Of a stretch of 64,000 nucleotides of DNA, positions 11,046-21,752 are shown piece by piece. The stretch is from Pseudeuparius sepicola. Taxonomy: Eukaryota; Arthropoda; Insecta; Coleoptera; Anthribidae. The translations under genes were made by a program, and so were the position numbers. The DNA lies in contig OY987301.1 of the NCBI GenBank assembly GCA_963920635.1, positions 15,170,501-15,234,500 of the forward strand. The letters are read 5' to 3'. The notes under the pieces are model-generated. The model saw only the letters and a list, made by a program, of their open reading frames with translations, did no database searches and had not been told where the DNA came from. Position 1 is the stretch's first letter. Every line of letters begins with the position of its first letter.

Positions 11046-14000
11046 ATGAGAGAAATTGTAACTATACAAGTTGGCCAAGCTGGAAATAATATAGGAAGTA
11101 AGGTTGGTAGTATTTCATTTCTTTTAGTTCAATTTTTTTTATAGTTTTGTTTAGATTTTAATTGAATCTTTACATTCATCTCACAGTAATAATTATTATC
11201 TATCTAAACAATAAAGGCTAGACCTCGGGATGTACGAAATAGTTCGATTTAGGAACACTAAAAGTAAAAAATATTTACTAGTGGAAACTCTATTACAGAT
11301 AAACTATCTAAAGTTGCATTGTAACTATCTGTTCTTGCTAACTATTTAGACTACATGTTTTTCTATCCCTTTCTATGCCTTCGAAAAACACCGCTGATGG
11401 TCAAGAGCGCTGGTCAAATATGTGTACCTATTGCCCCTTAAAAGCTTTATCTGTATGCTAAAGAACTACTACGGTTTTCTAGGGTTTTCCGTAGTACTTG
11501 AGCGAATGTTATTCTAGTTCTATCGGGAAAAGACGGCCCTAGCCGCAAATGGCAACGAAGACAAAATAATAGTAATTGTCCCCCCTCCCCCGCACAAGCA
11601 TTCAATTGCTCATAGTTTATAGTGTTGTGAGGGTGAGAATTATTATTATTATAATACCTATATATTATATTTGCTCTACATTTGCAGTGAAATATTGACC
11701 CAAAACTTGTATCACGCGTTGGCCAACTTTGTTTTATTAATAAAAGCACGAAGCTATATCTACTTTTTTCATCTAAACTTCCAAAACATCGAAAGTAAAT
11801 GCGTTTGTGTCGTCCAAACTTCTCCTTTTATTACGCGCGAAGATCTGTTTTCTTTCGCGAAAAGAAATATATAGGTATCCACGCGCATTCTTAAAAATGA
11901 AAACTGAAAGAAACAAACAAGGTGTATTATTTTCCCCAAAAACTTTCGTTGTTTTTCTTCCGCCCTTTTCAATCAACCAGTGCTCTCTGGAGTAAACGGC
12001 GAGAGTACAAAACTGATTAAAGTTTTGCGTCACGTATTCTATTGACAAATTTGTAAAGCAGGCACATTCCCATCAAGCATCGCTGTGTTTAGTACATCCA
12101 AGCAATGAATAAGAATAATTCTCTTTCGTATTGGAGCAGCAACACTTCTTTTATACATAGCGTGCTAGCAATACAAATATCCTATAGAGATTTTTAACGT
12201 CTGAAAAATTCTGTAATATCTGCAAAGACAGGTTTAAGGAATTATCTAAATATTTTTAAGTTCTGGGAAGTAATTTCGGACGAACATGGTATAGATCCAA
12301 CTGGAAGATGGCATGGAGACAGTGACCTGCAACTCGAACGTATAAACGTATTTTTCAATGAGGCTTCGGGAGGGAGATACGTTCCAAGAGTAGTCTTGGT
12401 CGACTTGGAGGCAGGCACGGCCGATAATATTCGCTCAGGACCATTTGGAAGGTAGCACACTCGCCGTTTCTGTTACTTTCCTTAATTTCTTTTTGAAAAA
12501 TAGATTATTTGGGCCAGATACTTTTATTTTCGGACAAGGCGGTGCAGGAAATAACTGGGCAAAAGGAATGTACACAGAAGGGGCTGAATTAGCTGATGCC
12601 GTGTTGGATATGGTGAGGAAAGAAGCAGAAGGATGTGATTGTTTACAGGTATGTCATTCAAAGATAAAGCAGTAGCACCGTCCCATATTGACAGGGGATA
12701 GATTTATGTATAGGTACCTAAGTCACGTTTTAAAGATATAAGTCGAAATTTTATTTTCAGGGGTTTACTAGAACGGTGTAATCGGAAACATCATACATAT
12801 GGAGAAAATCGGACATAGAGTTTTCGGTTTTGGGTTGGCTTTGAAAGCCATTTGACTTTGAAATTTCATTTGAAAACTTATAGATTGACATTTTCGTCGC
12901 ATTTCGACCCGTAGATGTCAACAATTGATTTTTAAATTCGATCCATGCAGATATTTTCTACGAAGGAGTAGAAAGGTCACGATTTTTTTTCTAATTGACC
13001 GATGCAAGATACATCTGTCAAATAGTACTAATCGACAGATGTAACTGTTGATTAGCCTTAATTGACAGATGCATCTGTCGATTAGTAGTTACTAATTGGT
13101 AGATGTAACTGTCAATACCGACAGATGCATCTGTCAATTATTAGTACTAATCGACAGATACATCTGTCAATTAGAAAAAAATCATGGCCATGGCCCTTCT
13201 ACGCCTTCGTAATTGTCCACGAATCGGTATTTAAAGTTCAAACTTATCCAAAAGTTCCAAAATCGAGTGATATAGAATATCCGTTCGTTTTCAAGTAGTT
13301 TGTCCTCCTGAGACCAAAACATACTCGTTTGTTAATCAAGTCCTAAGATTCTATTGCAGATATTTCTAGGAATTGATAAAAAAAATTATGTAAAAAATTT
13401 TGATGCTTGCTTGTAGCTTGATCTTTAAGAGTTTTGGGATAATATTTTGAAGGTCTCTAGCGTCACGATGATTTAAAATTATCAAACTCCTACAATAAAA
13501 AAAAGCTGAATTAAAATAAATAATAATTACATAAATATCTAATATATAGAGTGTATCCCAATTTGATACTAAAGTCTATCCAAGTTACAGAGACAGTGGA
13601 TCAAAACATTGGCCACCACGTGACCTATTCTCTTATTGGTCTGGCTGTCATAAAATTTCAAGTGTTTACGCGGTGAGCAGAATGCAGGGCCGGCTCTTAG
13701 ATCGGATCGCGAGCAGTATATTCTGTAAATTTATTTTGCTACTTAATTTAAGGAAATTTATAAAGATCCACGAAAGGTAAAAACACAATTTTTAGAACTT
13801 CTAAAAGAATTAGTTCAGAATTACAAGCCACTGGGAATATCATATTAGTCAGACCCTGGTAATCGATCGCAATGCGGTCATGTGAGTTTGTTTATATCTA
13901 CTGCCGCTGTAACTTGGATAGACTTTAGACACCTCAGAAATATATGAAGGGCAAGGAAAACAAATGGTCTGTGTTTTTTTATTGGTAGTACCAAGGGAGA

Positions 14001-17000
14001 GTATCTCATAGGCGGTGGTATTTGGATGGGGTAATTATTTCATGGCTTGCTATGATTTTTTAAAATAGCAAATTTTCAAGAAACCCCATTAGGCATTTTT
14101 TTTCGACAAGATGTTATTAAGAAAACTGTTCGCAAAATTTCAAAGGGCTAGGCCTACTTTGATTTTTAGATTTATCTCCCACTTTGTTCTTAGAAAAGTG
14201 TCCTTTCTGAAGCTTTCACGTCAAAATTTTATTTTTTCACGATGATCAAGTTTCCTTAATAATATTTTGACGTGGAAGCTCCAGAAAGGATACATTTCTA
14301 AGAAAAAAGTGGGGGGAAAAGGCGAAAAAGCTAAAAATCAAAGTAGGCCTAGACTTTTGAAATTTTGCAATTCTACTCAGTTTTTCATTCTGAACAAGTT
14401 TTCTTAATAACATTTTGTCGTAAAAAAATCCCTAATGGGGTTTCTTGAAAATTTGATATTTTAAAAAATCAAAGTAGGCCATATACCACCGTCTATGAGT
14501 TACTCTCCCTTGGTACTACCAATAAAAAAATAGAGACCATTTGTTTTCCTTGTCCTTCATATAGTTCTAAGGTGTCCAATATCAAATTGGGACATACTGT
14601 ATATAAATTGTACCTACATGTAAATGTTACATATTGAAATTATAATATAGAGTGAGTGAGTTTTTTGTAGGAGGATTTTAACATTGATAGAAAGTGATAT
14701 TTTACCAAGATCCACCGACCTGTTACTGATAAAAAAGGCATTTACTTCCCTTTCAGCTTGAACAGATCAATCGCAGCAAATCGTTAAGCCATTTCACATC
14801 TCATCGATCATCAGTCTCCACCTTATGTTCTAACTTCAGAAAAATAGTTTCTCCCGATTTTTCACCGGAATAAGATGCTGGCTGTTTTATAAACTAAAGA
14901 AAGAATGGGGAAAGGCCCCACACCGCCGTAAATTGCATTTTTGTCGCTTCCCATTTTCCTAACGATTACGCATTCAGTGTGCCAGAACGCGTAGAATGTA
15001 ACCGGAAGAGAATTTGAATAATAAGAGGGCGACATTTTTTGAGCTTCGGCGGGATTGATAGGATCAAAGACGATTTGTTTCCACGTTTTCTGTGAAAAGG
15101 AAACCCCAGACAAAAATAATGATAACTTCGCTTATTCGCTTGTATAGGAAAGCGCTGTTGATTGTTTTTAAAGTGTAAGCTCGATACACGCATGCAAGAC
15201 AGGAGCATTGCAGGGAGGTTTGGAAATTATGACAAAGTGTTCTATAGGTGGTTTTAAAGAGGAGGGGGGGGGGGGCGTTCGATTTAAGTCCTCCTGCAAA
15301 GTTATTCCAGCTTATAAGAGGTACAAAACATTTTTTTTTCTAAAAAACCGATCGAATCTAGAAATTTGAATTTTGGAATACGTTACCATTAAGTTGGGGT
15401 AGAATTACTTTTACACACCCTATGCATCCTAAGGGTAGAAAACCAAAACATATGTTTTTACAGAACTTTTTTTTAAATTCGTATTCTGTAGCCCAATTAA
15501 TTTAGAAACATTTTTACTATTGTTATTTTCTCATTGCCTTAATAGTTTTCCTGGAAAAAAATAAAATTACTTTTTTTTTAATATTTAAATATTTACCTTA
15601 GATAAGGAAAGAGAGATGATCTCACGACAGGCCAGTGGCGTAGCATGAAACGCGTTCTTAGCCAATATCACAAAATATGTTAAAAATTAAAAGGTAGTTA
15701 ATTTTGACTTAGGTGCTTGTAATTTGAAATAATGTTATTTATTTGCAGATAATTTTCCAAATGTAAAGATAGTGTCAAGTGCTGAAATATATTTAGTTGA
15801 GGCGATTTTGAATCAATCAAAATAAAATAAATAATGCACGCCCATGGAAACCACCTCATATTTTATGAAACTATCATAATCAATTAAGAAATTTTGTTAA
15901 AAAATAATTAGGTATATTGGTCGTATTTAGAAACAAAACAATGCATTTTATCATATTAAAAGGTAGAAGGAATTTGAAGAAGTTATATTGAGAAGAAATA
16001 AAGTTTTAGGGCATCTTTCAAAGGTATAGCTTGTATAGCTATTTATCTGTGAAACAAAATTCCGGGCTCTTACTTTTCACTTCTACTTTTGCAACCAAAC
16101 GCTGAACAATTCACCATCGTAAGAGTATATTTTCCCATTAATCACTATTACTTTAAATTCACAAATTTACGAAATTAACTCACAACGTACTCGCTTTTTT
16201 TTGCCAGATAGAGTAGGCAAGCGCGGTGTCCTCTCTTTCCTTGTCTAAGGTATTTACATACAGTTTTTGACACTCACGATTAGATAAAAATATAGTAGGC
16301 GGATGTCACTTTTGTCACTTTTGTCATTCAAAGACATTTTAAATAAACAAATGAACCCCTGTCATTTCAGTTTGACGTTACATGATCTTTGAGAAAGGAG
16401 GAAGATATAGGTATTCTCCGAAAGCTCAAGAAACAAATTTGTTGAAGATATTTTTTGAGTTACAAGTTCAAAGTTTAGTTCATTTACTGTTAAGAATTTA
16501 TTAATTTTTCAGGCAACTTGAAAAAGTTGTCTTTTAACCAGTTTGGTGGCGAAAAACCCAATTAAAATTCAATGGCCCTGCATACCATTTTCATTTTTTA
16601 AATTTACCTAAAACTCCTAAACATTTTAGCGTTGACTGATATATTATTAAAGACTGCTCACGGCTGTCACGTCTGACACATTTTTGGCTCACCTTGCGCT
16701 TTCCGAAGATAAAATGCAATCCAGAATACATTGTTAGCCATCAGAGCCATCTGTTTTCCAGGACATAAAACTATAGCCGTGAGAAGTCTTTATAAATACG
16801 TCAGTCAACGATTTTAGTATTTTATTATTTGATTCTTTTGGTTAAAACGAGTATTTTTTGTTATTGCATTGATCATCTATCTTTATCAAAAGGTCCACAA
16901 ATTCAAGTGAAATTTTTCAAACTCGGAAAAAGATAATGATGCAAAGTTTTATATAATTTTGATAGCCTTGACGAGCAAATTTCAAAAATACAAAAATATA

Positions 17001-19982
17001 TAGGGTGTTCCATTTAAAAAAACTGCATAAAAGCCCCTACAAGTTTTATCCATTTTTTTACCGCATAAAATTACACTCAGCGGTGTCACTCTGTCCAATT
17101 TGTGAAAGATTATTTACATAATCAAAACTTGAAAATTGACTTCCAGGGTTTCCAGTTAATTCACTCGATTGGAGGCGGTACAGGATCTGGTATGGGTTGC
17201 CTCCTCCTCGACAGAATTCGCGAAGAATACCCAGATCGAATCATAGAAACTTTCACAATTTTACCCAGCCCTAAACTATCAGACGTCGTAGTCGAACCGT
17301 ACAACTCTTGCCTTTCTATACACCATTTGGTCGAAAACTCCGACGAAACATACATTATCGACAATGAGGCGCTCCACGACATCTGTTACAGGTAAATCAA
17401 GTTATATAATATCGCGAAAATGTCTCGGTAACATTATTGTAGGACCCTCAAACTTACAGCGCCAACCATGATGGACTTAAATCATTTAATATCAGCTGTT
17501 ATGGCAGGGGTAACTACTTGTTTCCGATTTCCTGGACAATTAAACGCTGATTTAAGAAAAATTTTGGTTAATATGGTGCCGTTTCCACGACTACATTTCT
17601 TTATACCGGGATTTGCCCCTTTAGTATCTCGAGGTTAGTACGTAACGTAAACTTACCGGTGCCTGACACCTTAAGGATTGATTTATCAAATTATAATCTA
17701 TAAAAATCAATTTGGCGCGTTTATTGATGAGTATATAAGTAGGAGAGACATTGCTGGAAATAATATTTTACACAAAAATTGGAAATTTGAGACGCTGTGG
17801 AGAAAAACATCCTGTATATTTCTTCTTGCAATTTCTTCCATCAACACTTTGGGTGGTCCTGTTAATTCTTCCACTGTTTTGAAATAATTCCATGGCACGC
17901 TTGACTCGCCAGGTGCCCTTGAAGTCCCTATTTTGCTCAATTTTAACACGGTGTACATTTTTTGTTCAAATTTAGTATATGGGGGTTTTGGGGTGTCCTG
18001 ATTAACGTTTTTGTGTCAGATTTTAAATAAAAAAATGGCTAAATGGTTTTTGTGAAAATCAGGGTATAAAAAAAATCGTAGCCGTCCCTGGATTTGCATT
18101 TTGACAAAGGTAAAAACGTCAAAAGAAGCGTCTTTTGAAGACCTTTCGAACAAAAAAAGGTTTTTGAAAATATCTCACAAAATACATTTTTTATCGATTT
18201 GTATACACTTAAAAGTAGACACCCTGTATAGTAACTTATTCCTGAGTAAAAAACTTTGGGTTTCCAATTTTGGAAATTATTATTTGTTCATATGTCACTT
18301 TTATTTACCTATTTCTTTTATTTTTCTATGATAATATTTATTCTTCTAAATTTGTTTCAATTTTATTTAGCTACAACTATTTTTATCATTTTTATTAATA
18401 TTTTCTATCTGTTTTCTATTTATTTTTCTTCTCTTCCCCTCCCTCTTTTTTTCTCCCTATCTTGATGGGTTAATTTTTTCAAGGAGTATATTTAACCTAT
18501 TAACGTGAAATTTGTATCTACACCATTATAAGGTTTATTGTTAGAGACTTTCGAGATCATTTTTTCATGACCGCAGAGACTGACACCTATGTCAGGCATT
18601 GGCTTAGCATAAACATAACATAAGCCAATAGCTATCACCCAAAAAAAAACTTCAAAAACTTAAAATATAATCCTGGACAAAATTAACGGACCAACGTACA
18701 AAATTTCAAATTATATTTTAGATTATTTTGAATGAATATAAATAGTAGGCTTTGGACATTTACTACTGTTAAACTAATTAAATAATACAATTTGTTGCTT
18801 TTCATTTAGTTTCCATTAATCTATTTTCCATTAATTTATTTAAAAAATGCAATTTTTGTGGTGATTTATTATGTTGGTAGTTGGTGCGTTAATTTTGTCC
18901 AGGAGTTTAGTTCTAAATTATTATCTTACCTTGTTTGCTTAGAAGTATAAGCCACAAAAATTAAGACAGTTGAAAAATCTTACACTAAAAACACGTAGTT
19001 ACACACTATTACTTAAAACGCTGCACTAAACAATTTCGATGACGACTAACTTAGGAACATATACATATACATAGGTAGTGTGCCAGGCACTGGTACGTTT
19101 ACATTACCTATATTTGACAAAAAATATTTAGGTAACAAGCCGTACAAAGCAACCACAGTACCAGAATTGGTATCCCAACTTTTCGATGCAAAAAATCTTA
19201 TGTGCGCTTGTGATCCGCGAAGAGGAAAATACTTGACAGTTGCTTCGATATTTAGAGGTAGAATGTCCACCAGAGAAGTGGACGAACAAATGGTGAACGT
19301 GCAGGACAAGAATAGCTCGTATTTTGTCGAATGGATTCCAAATAACGTGAAATCAGCTGTATGTGATATACCACCGAGAGGTCTCAAGATGTGTGCAACG
19401 TTCATAGGTAGGTTAAAAAGTATGTCAAGTATGTTTTATCGTGTTCAAACTCGAAAAATAGATTTCATAAAGCTGATCGCCTTCTAGTTTTATAGAAAGT
19501 TTTTTAGATCTATACTATATTCTACTTATATAGTACAATATAGAATATAGGGCGGACTAGCTACACTAATGCGTTTGCTTGTTTACAAAAAATAAATAAA
19601 GTTGTCCATAACTGTAACTGATATCATTTGCGTTCACATCTTTATGACACTGTGTCATATTATTGGCTAACTATAGGCTCCCCATAAAAATTAAAATTTT
19701 GGCACTGTGCGAATTTTTATTCAATTGGTGGTATTTTTAGGCAACAACACGTCAATTCAAGAACTGTTCAAAAGGATCGGTGAAACGTTTTCGGCAATGT
19801 TCAGAAGAAAAGCGTTTCTGCATTGGTACACTGGTGAAGGTATGGAGGAAAGTGAATTTAGCGAAGCCGAATCTAACATGCACGACCTTATTTCCGAATA
19901 TCAACAGTATCAGGAAGCTAAAAACGACGAAGATGCAGATTTCCAACAATCAGATGACGAATCCGAAGATGATTACCGTTGA
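11046..19982 (+). CDS. Divergent beta-tubulin, seven coding exons, 448 aa
   Basis: Exons are 11046-11102, 12261-12451, 12504-12648, 17147-17391, 17443-17633, 19132-19407 and 19741-19982. All have GT-AG borders, phases agree throughout, and the summed length is 1347 nt. The protein forms microtubules with alpha-tubulin. Visible landmarks are the MREI autoregulatory start, GGGTGSGMG (phosphate-binding T4 loop), [23 protein letters not shown] and [13 protein letters not shown]. Length fits the family (about 447). Oddities: Cys12 and Gln15 of the nucleotide pocket are Ala and Asn ([11 protein letters not shown]), the M-loop reads [11 protein letters not shown] instead of the usual SRGSQQYRALT, and the acidic tail ends ESEDDYR without an EGEFEEE-type axonemal motif. 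The divergence and many introns suggest a specialised, perhaps male germline, isotype; that is inference. Intron 3 (4.5 kb) is full of transposons. Confidence 0.93.
11103..12260 (+). other. Beta-tubulin intron 1
   Basis: The donor is AAG/gttggt and the acceptor tttttaag/TTC. The intron is AT-rich with no obvious transposon boundaries. The overlapping short frames around 11447-12048 on both strands carry no domain signal. Confidence 0.6.
12957..13212. repeat. Palindromic array of GACAGATG/CATCTGTC units
   Basis: About six units of the type TTGACAGATG-CATCTGTCGATT separated by TAGTA spacers fill 13005-13180. Two of them contain the perfect 16-bp palindrome GACAGATGCATCTGTC. The array is bounded by complementary arms (aaggagtagaaagg near 12961 and ccttctacgccttcg near 13196; gattttttttctaattga against tcaattagaaaaaaatc). 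So it is tandem and inverted at once, like the sub-repeats of Foldback-type elements. Confidence 0.65.
13549..14599. mobile_element. Palindromic TIR element in tubulin intron 3, interrupted by another element
   Basis: Tips GAGTGTATCCCAATTTGATA and TATCAAATTGGGACATACTG face each other with TA outside. The arms (about 13928-14240 and about 14250-14599) pair over blocks such as gggagagtatctcatag against tatgagttactctccc, and aaagtaggcctagac against its complement. The left arm is interrupted after ...TTTGATA by the insert at 13568-13927. The right arm is uninterrupted there. Confidence 0.75.
13568..13927. mobile_element. Nested about 360-bp TIR element
   Basis: Bounded by TAAAGTCTATCCAAGTTACAG and its complement CTGTAACTTGGATAGACTTTA. 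It sits inside the left arm of the surrounding palindrome. Comparison with the right arm, where gacacctta directly follows caattt...gatattg in complement, shows the insertion point. The insert is non-coding. Confidence 0.65.
14600..15596. other. Tubulin intron 3, non-repeat stretch
   Basis: About 1 kb of moderate-GC sequence (14750-15230) without a recognised exon, then a G homopolymer run near 15262-15275 and T/A-rich DNA. The two overlapping minus-strand frames at 14862-15208 have no family resemblance. Confidence 0.4.
15597..16249 (-). mobile_element. Internally deleted P-like (THAP) element, copy 2
   Basis: It runs from CTTAGATAAGGAAAGAGAGA to ...CTCTCTTTCCTTGTCTAAG and is flanked by ATATTTAC (15589-15596) and GTATTTAC (16250-16257), a 7/8 match. 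Orientation is opposite to copy 1. The THAP exon on the minus strand near 16127-16056 begins [15 protein letters not shown] and then hits a stop; its donor is also lost. The end near 15605 shares ctcacgacaggccagtggcg-type sequence with copies 1 and 3. Non-autonomous. Confidence 0.8.
16250..17146. other. Tubulin intron 3, right part, with a small TIR element
   Basis: A miniature element at 16631-16809 has tips GTTGACTGATATATTATTAA and ...TTTATAAATACGTCAGTCAAC, plus inner arms ctgctcacggct and agccgtgag. Upstream is a doubled tgtcacttt motif (16305-16325). Otherwise AT-rich, ending in the exon 4 acceptor gacttccag. Confidence 0.5.
17634..19131. other. Tubulin intron 5 with a partial copy of the 20.7-kb palindrome family
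   Basis: Sequence from about 17790 to 18060 (for example cactttgggtggtcctgtta, attccatggcac, cgacttgactcgcc-like and tatgggggttttggggtgt) matches the right-hand part of the element at 20738-21752. No complete tips are seen. The rest is very AT-rich and non-coding. Confidence 0.5.
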
Positions 19983-19988
19983 AACAAA

Positions 19989-19994
19989 AATAAA
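19989..19994 (+). terminator. Candidate poly(A) signal of beta-tubulin
   Basis: AATAAA occurs 7 bases after the TGA stop at 19980-19982. If used, the 3' UTR would be very short. No cleavage site can be confirmed from sequence. Confidence 0.4.
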
Positions 19995-20737
19995 ATGTAT
20001 TACTTGCACCATCGTGTTTTCGTTCGGTACCTATAATATTGGAAAACTTTGTGTGAATGTGGGGCTTAGCAGCTGCTGCAAGCTACAGTTTCGCAAGTTT
20101 GTGTATTGCTGCGGAAAAGTGATAAGAGTTTTCCCGGCGCATTTTTTATTTCGAGGATTTATATTTTTAAACTAAGTATTTTCATCCCGCGGAAATGCGA
20201 ATAATATATTATGCCTCTGTATGCTGGACCGGCGGTTAAAAATAATGGCTACAGACTAATAAAATATGAATGTAATAAGCGAGTGATTAATGAAATCGTG
20301 GAAATCGCCGCTTGGGCAAATATATTTTGGCTGCCAAATGATTTGTATACTTTGGCGGGTTTCCTACAACTACACGAGGTGGTGGGTGTTGAACTTTGGA
20401 GTGTAAATATAAACATTCGGGAAGGGCTCTACTTTAGATCGATATAGGTTGTAATAACCTATAGCACAATATACAGTAGTACGTCTACGGTTAGAATCAA
20501 TAACGAGGAAAATCTTTTTATTTTGTTTTTTTTTTAAATCGACACTAAAGAATCTCAAAATTGACAATAAAAGCTCAGAAATTGGCACTAAAATAAGCCA
20601 TTATTGTACGATTTATTCTATAAGTTGGCATTGGTGTATTTGAACTTCATTACTCGAATTTACCTGAGGTTGCTATGGAACTTAACATTTCATGTAAAAT
20701 ACCTAAGTAATGGGGTATCCAGAAAAAAAGAAATATA
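19995..20737. other. Intronic DNA downstream of beta-tubulin
   Basis: Contains a repeat shared with 54425-54500: aaagctcagaaat, then ggcactaaaat, then cattattgtacgattt. Open frames at 20211-20447 and on the opposite strand show no domain. No gene is supported. Confidence 0.4.
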
Positions 20738-21752
20738 CAGGGTGTTTCATCTTAAATGCGAACACCCCCGTAAAATTTGTATTCTCCATCCGATTTTAGC
20801 CGCGTTTTTTTAGGAATTTTAAAGGCATCTGGAGAGTCAAGTGTGCCATGGAATCGCGTCAACACAGTTGAATGGTCAATAGGACCACTCAAGGTGTTGG
20901 TGTGCAAAGATTCAATACAAAAATGTACAGGGTCTTTTTCTCTGGGCGATGTCAAAATGCTGAATTTTAATAAAATTTATATTGGTCAGGAGTGCTCTGG
21001 AATCGTTGAATAAATATTAATAAATACAAAAGCAATTTATTTCTTTTCATCATCCAACCAACAAATAAAAACAATTCAAATTGGTGGACCTTTATCAATA
21101 AAGTCACTGTCTAAGATGATACATTTTCTGTGCGTTTCCTGTTGTGGCACACCATCCACCTTAACTCATATGGACTTACTGACTGGCAGGCTTCTGTATT
21201 TTTAGACTTAGTTCGTTTGTAATGTCTGGGGTGGTTTTGATATACTCGATTTTTGACCTGTATAAAGTTTAAAAAATTCAGCATTTCGAGTTGCAACAGA
21301 GAAGAACACCTTGTATATTTTTTATTGGATCTTTGCACATCGACACTGTGAGTGGTCCTGTTCATCGTCCAACTGTTTTTAAGTAATTCCATGGCACACT
21401 TGACTCGCCAGATGAGTTTAATTTCTTCCTATTCCTATTTTGCTCAATTTTCACACCCTGCACAATTGAACTCCCCGTATATTTTTTGTTCAAATTTGAT
21501 ATACGGGGGTTCTAGGTTGTTCTGATTAACGCTGTGGTGTCAGATTTTAAATAAAAAAAATTGCTAAATGGTTTTCGTCATTTTTTACTAGAAAAAAAAT
21601 TTGTAGTAGGCCTTGAAAATTGACATTAAGACCTGAAATTTTGCACCAACGTAGAGTTTTTGGTGGCCTATTTTTAGAAAAAAAACGCGGCTAAAATCGG
21701 ATGGAGAATACAAATTTTACGGGGGTGATTGCACTTAATATGAAACACCCTG
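20738..21752. mobile_element. Palindromic TIR element (about 1.0 kb)
   Basis: Left tip CAGGGTGTTTCATCTTAAAT and right tip ...ATTAATATGAAACACCCTG with TA on both sides. Arms pair over ccccgtaaaatttgtattct, ccatccgattttagccgcg and more. Internal blocks such as ggtcctattgacca-like and tccatggaatcgcg recur mirrored at about 21340-21410. It has the size and tip type of a non-autonomous mariner-like element. Confidence 0.75.

Noticed and set aside
11447..12048. Several overlapping frames in tubulin intron 1
   Set aside because: They overlap on both strands, have no family resemblance and lie between well-defined exons.
12242..12460. Minus-strand frame over tubulin exon 2
   Set aside because: Shadow of the real exon, which matches beta-tubulin throughout.
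15262..15275. G homopolymer
   Set aside because: A simple run with no partner runs for a quadruplex. Probably ordinary length-variable sequence.
19046..19405. Minus-strand open frame of 119 codons
   Set aside because: It is the complement of beta-tubulin exon 6 and has no independent evidence.
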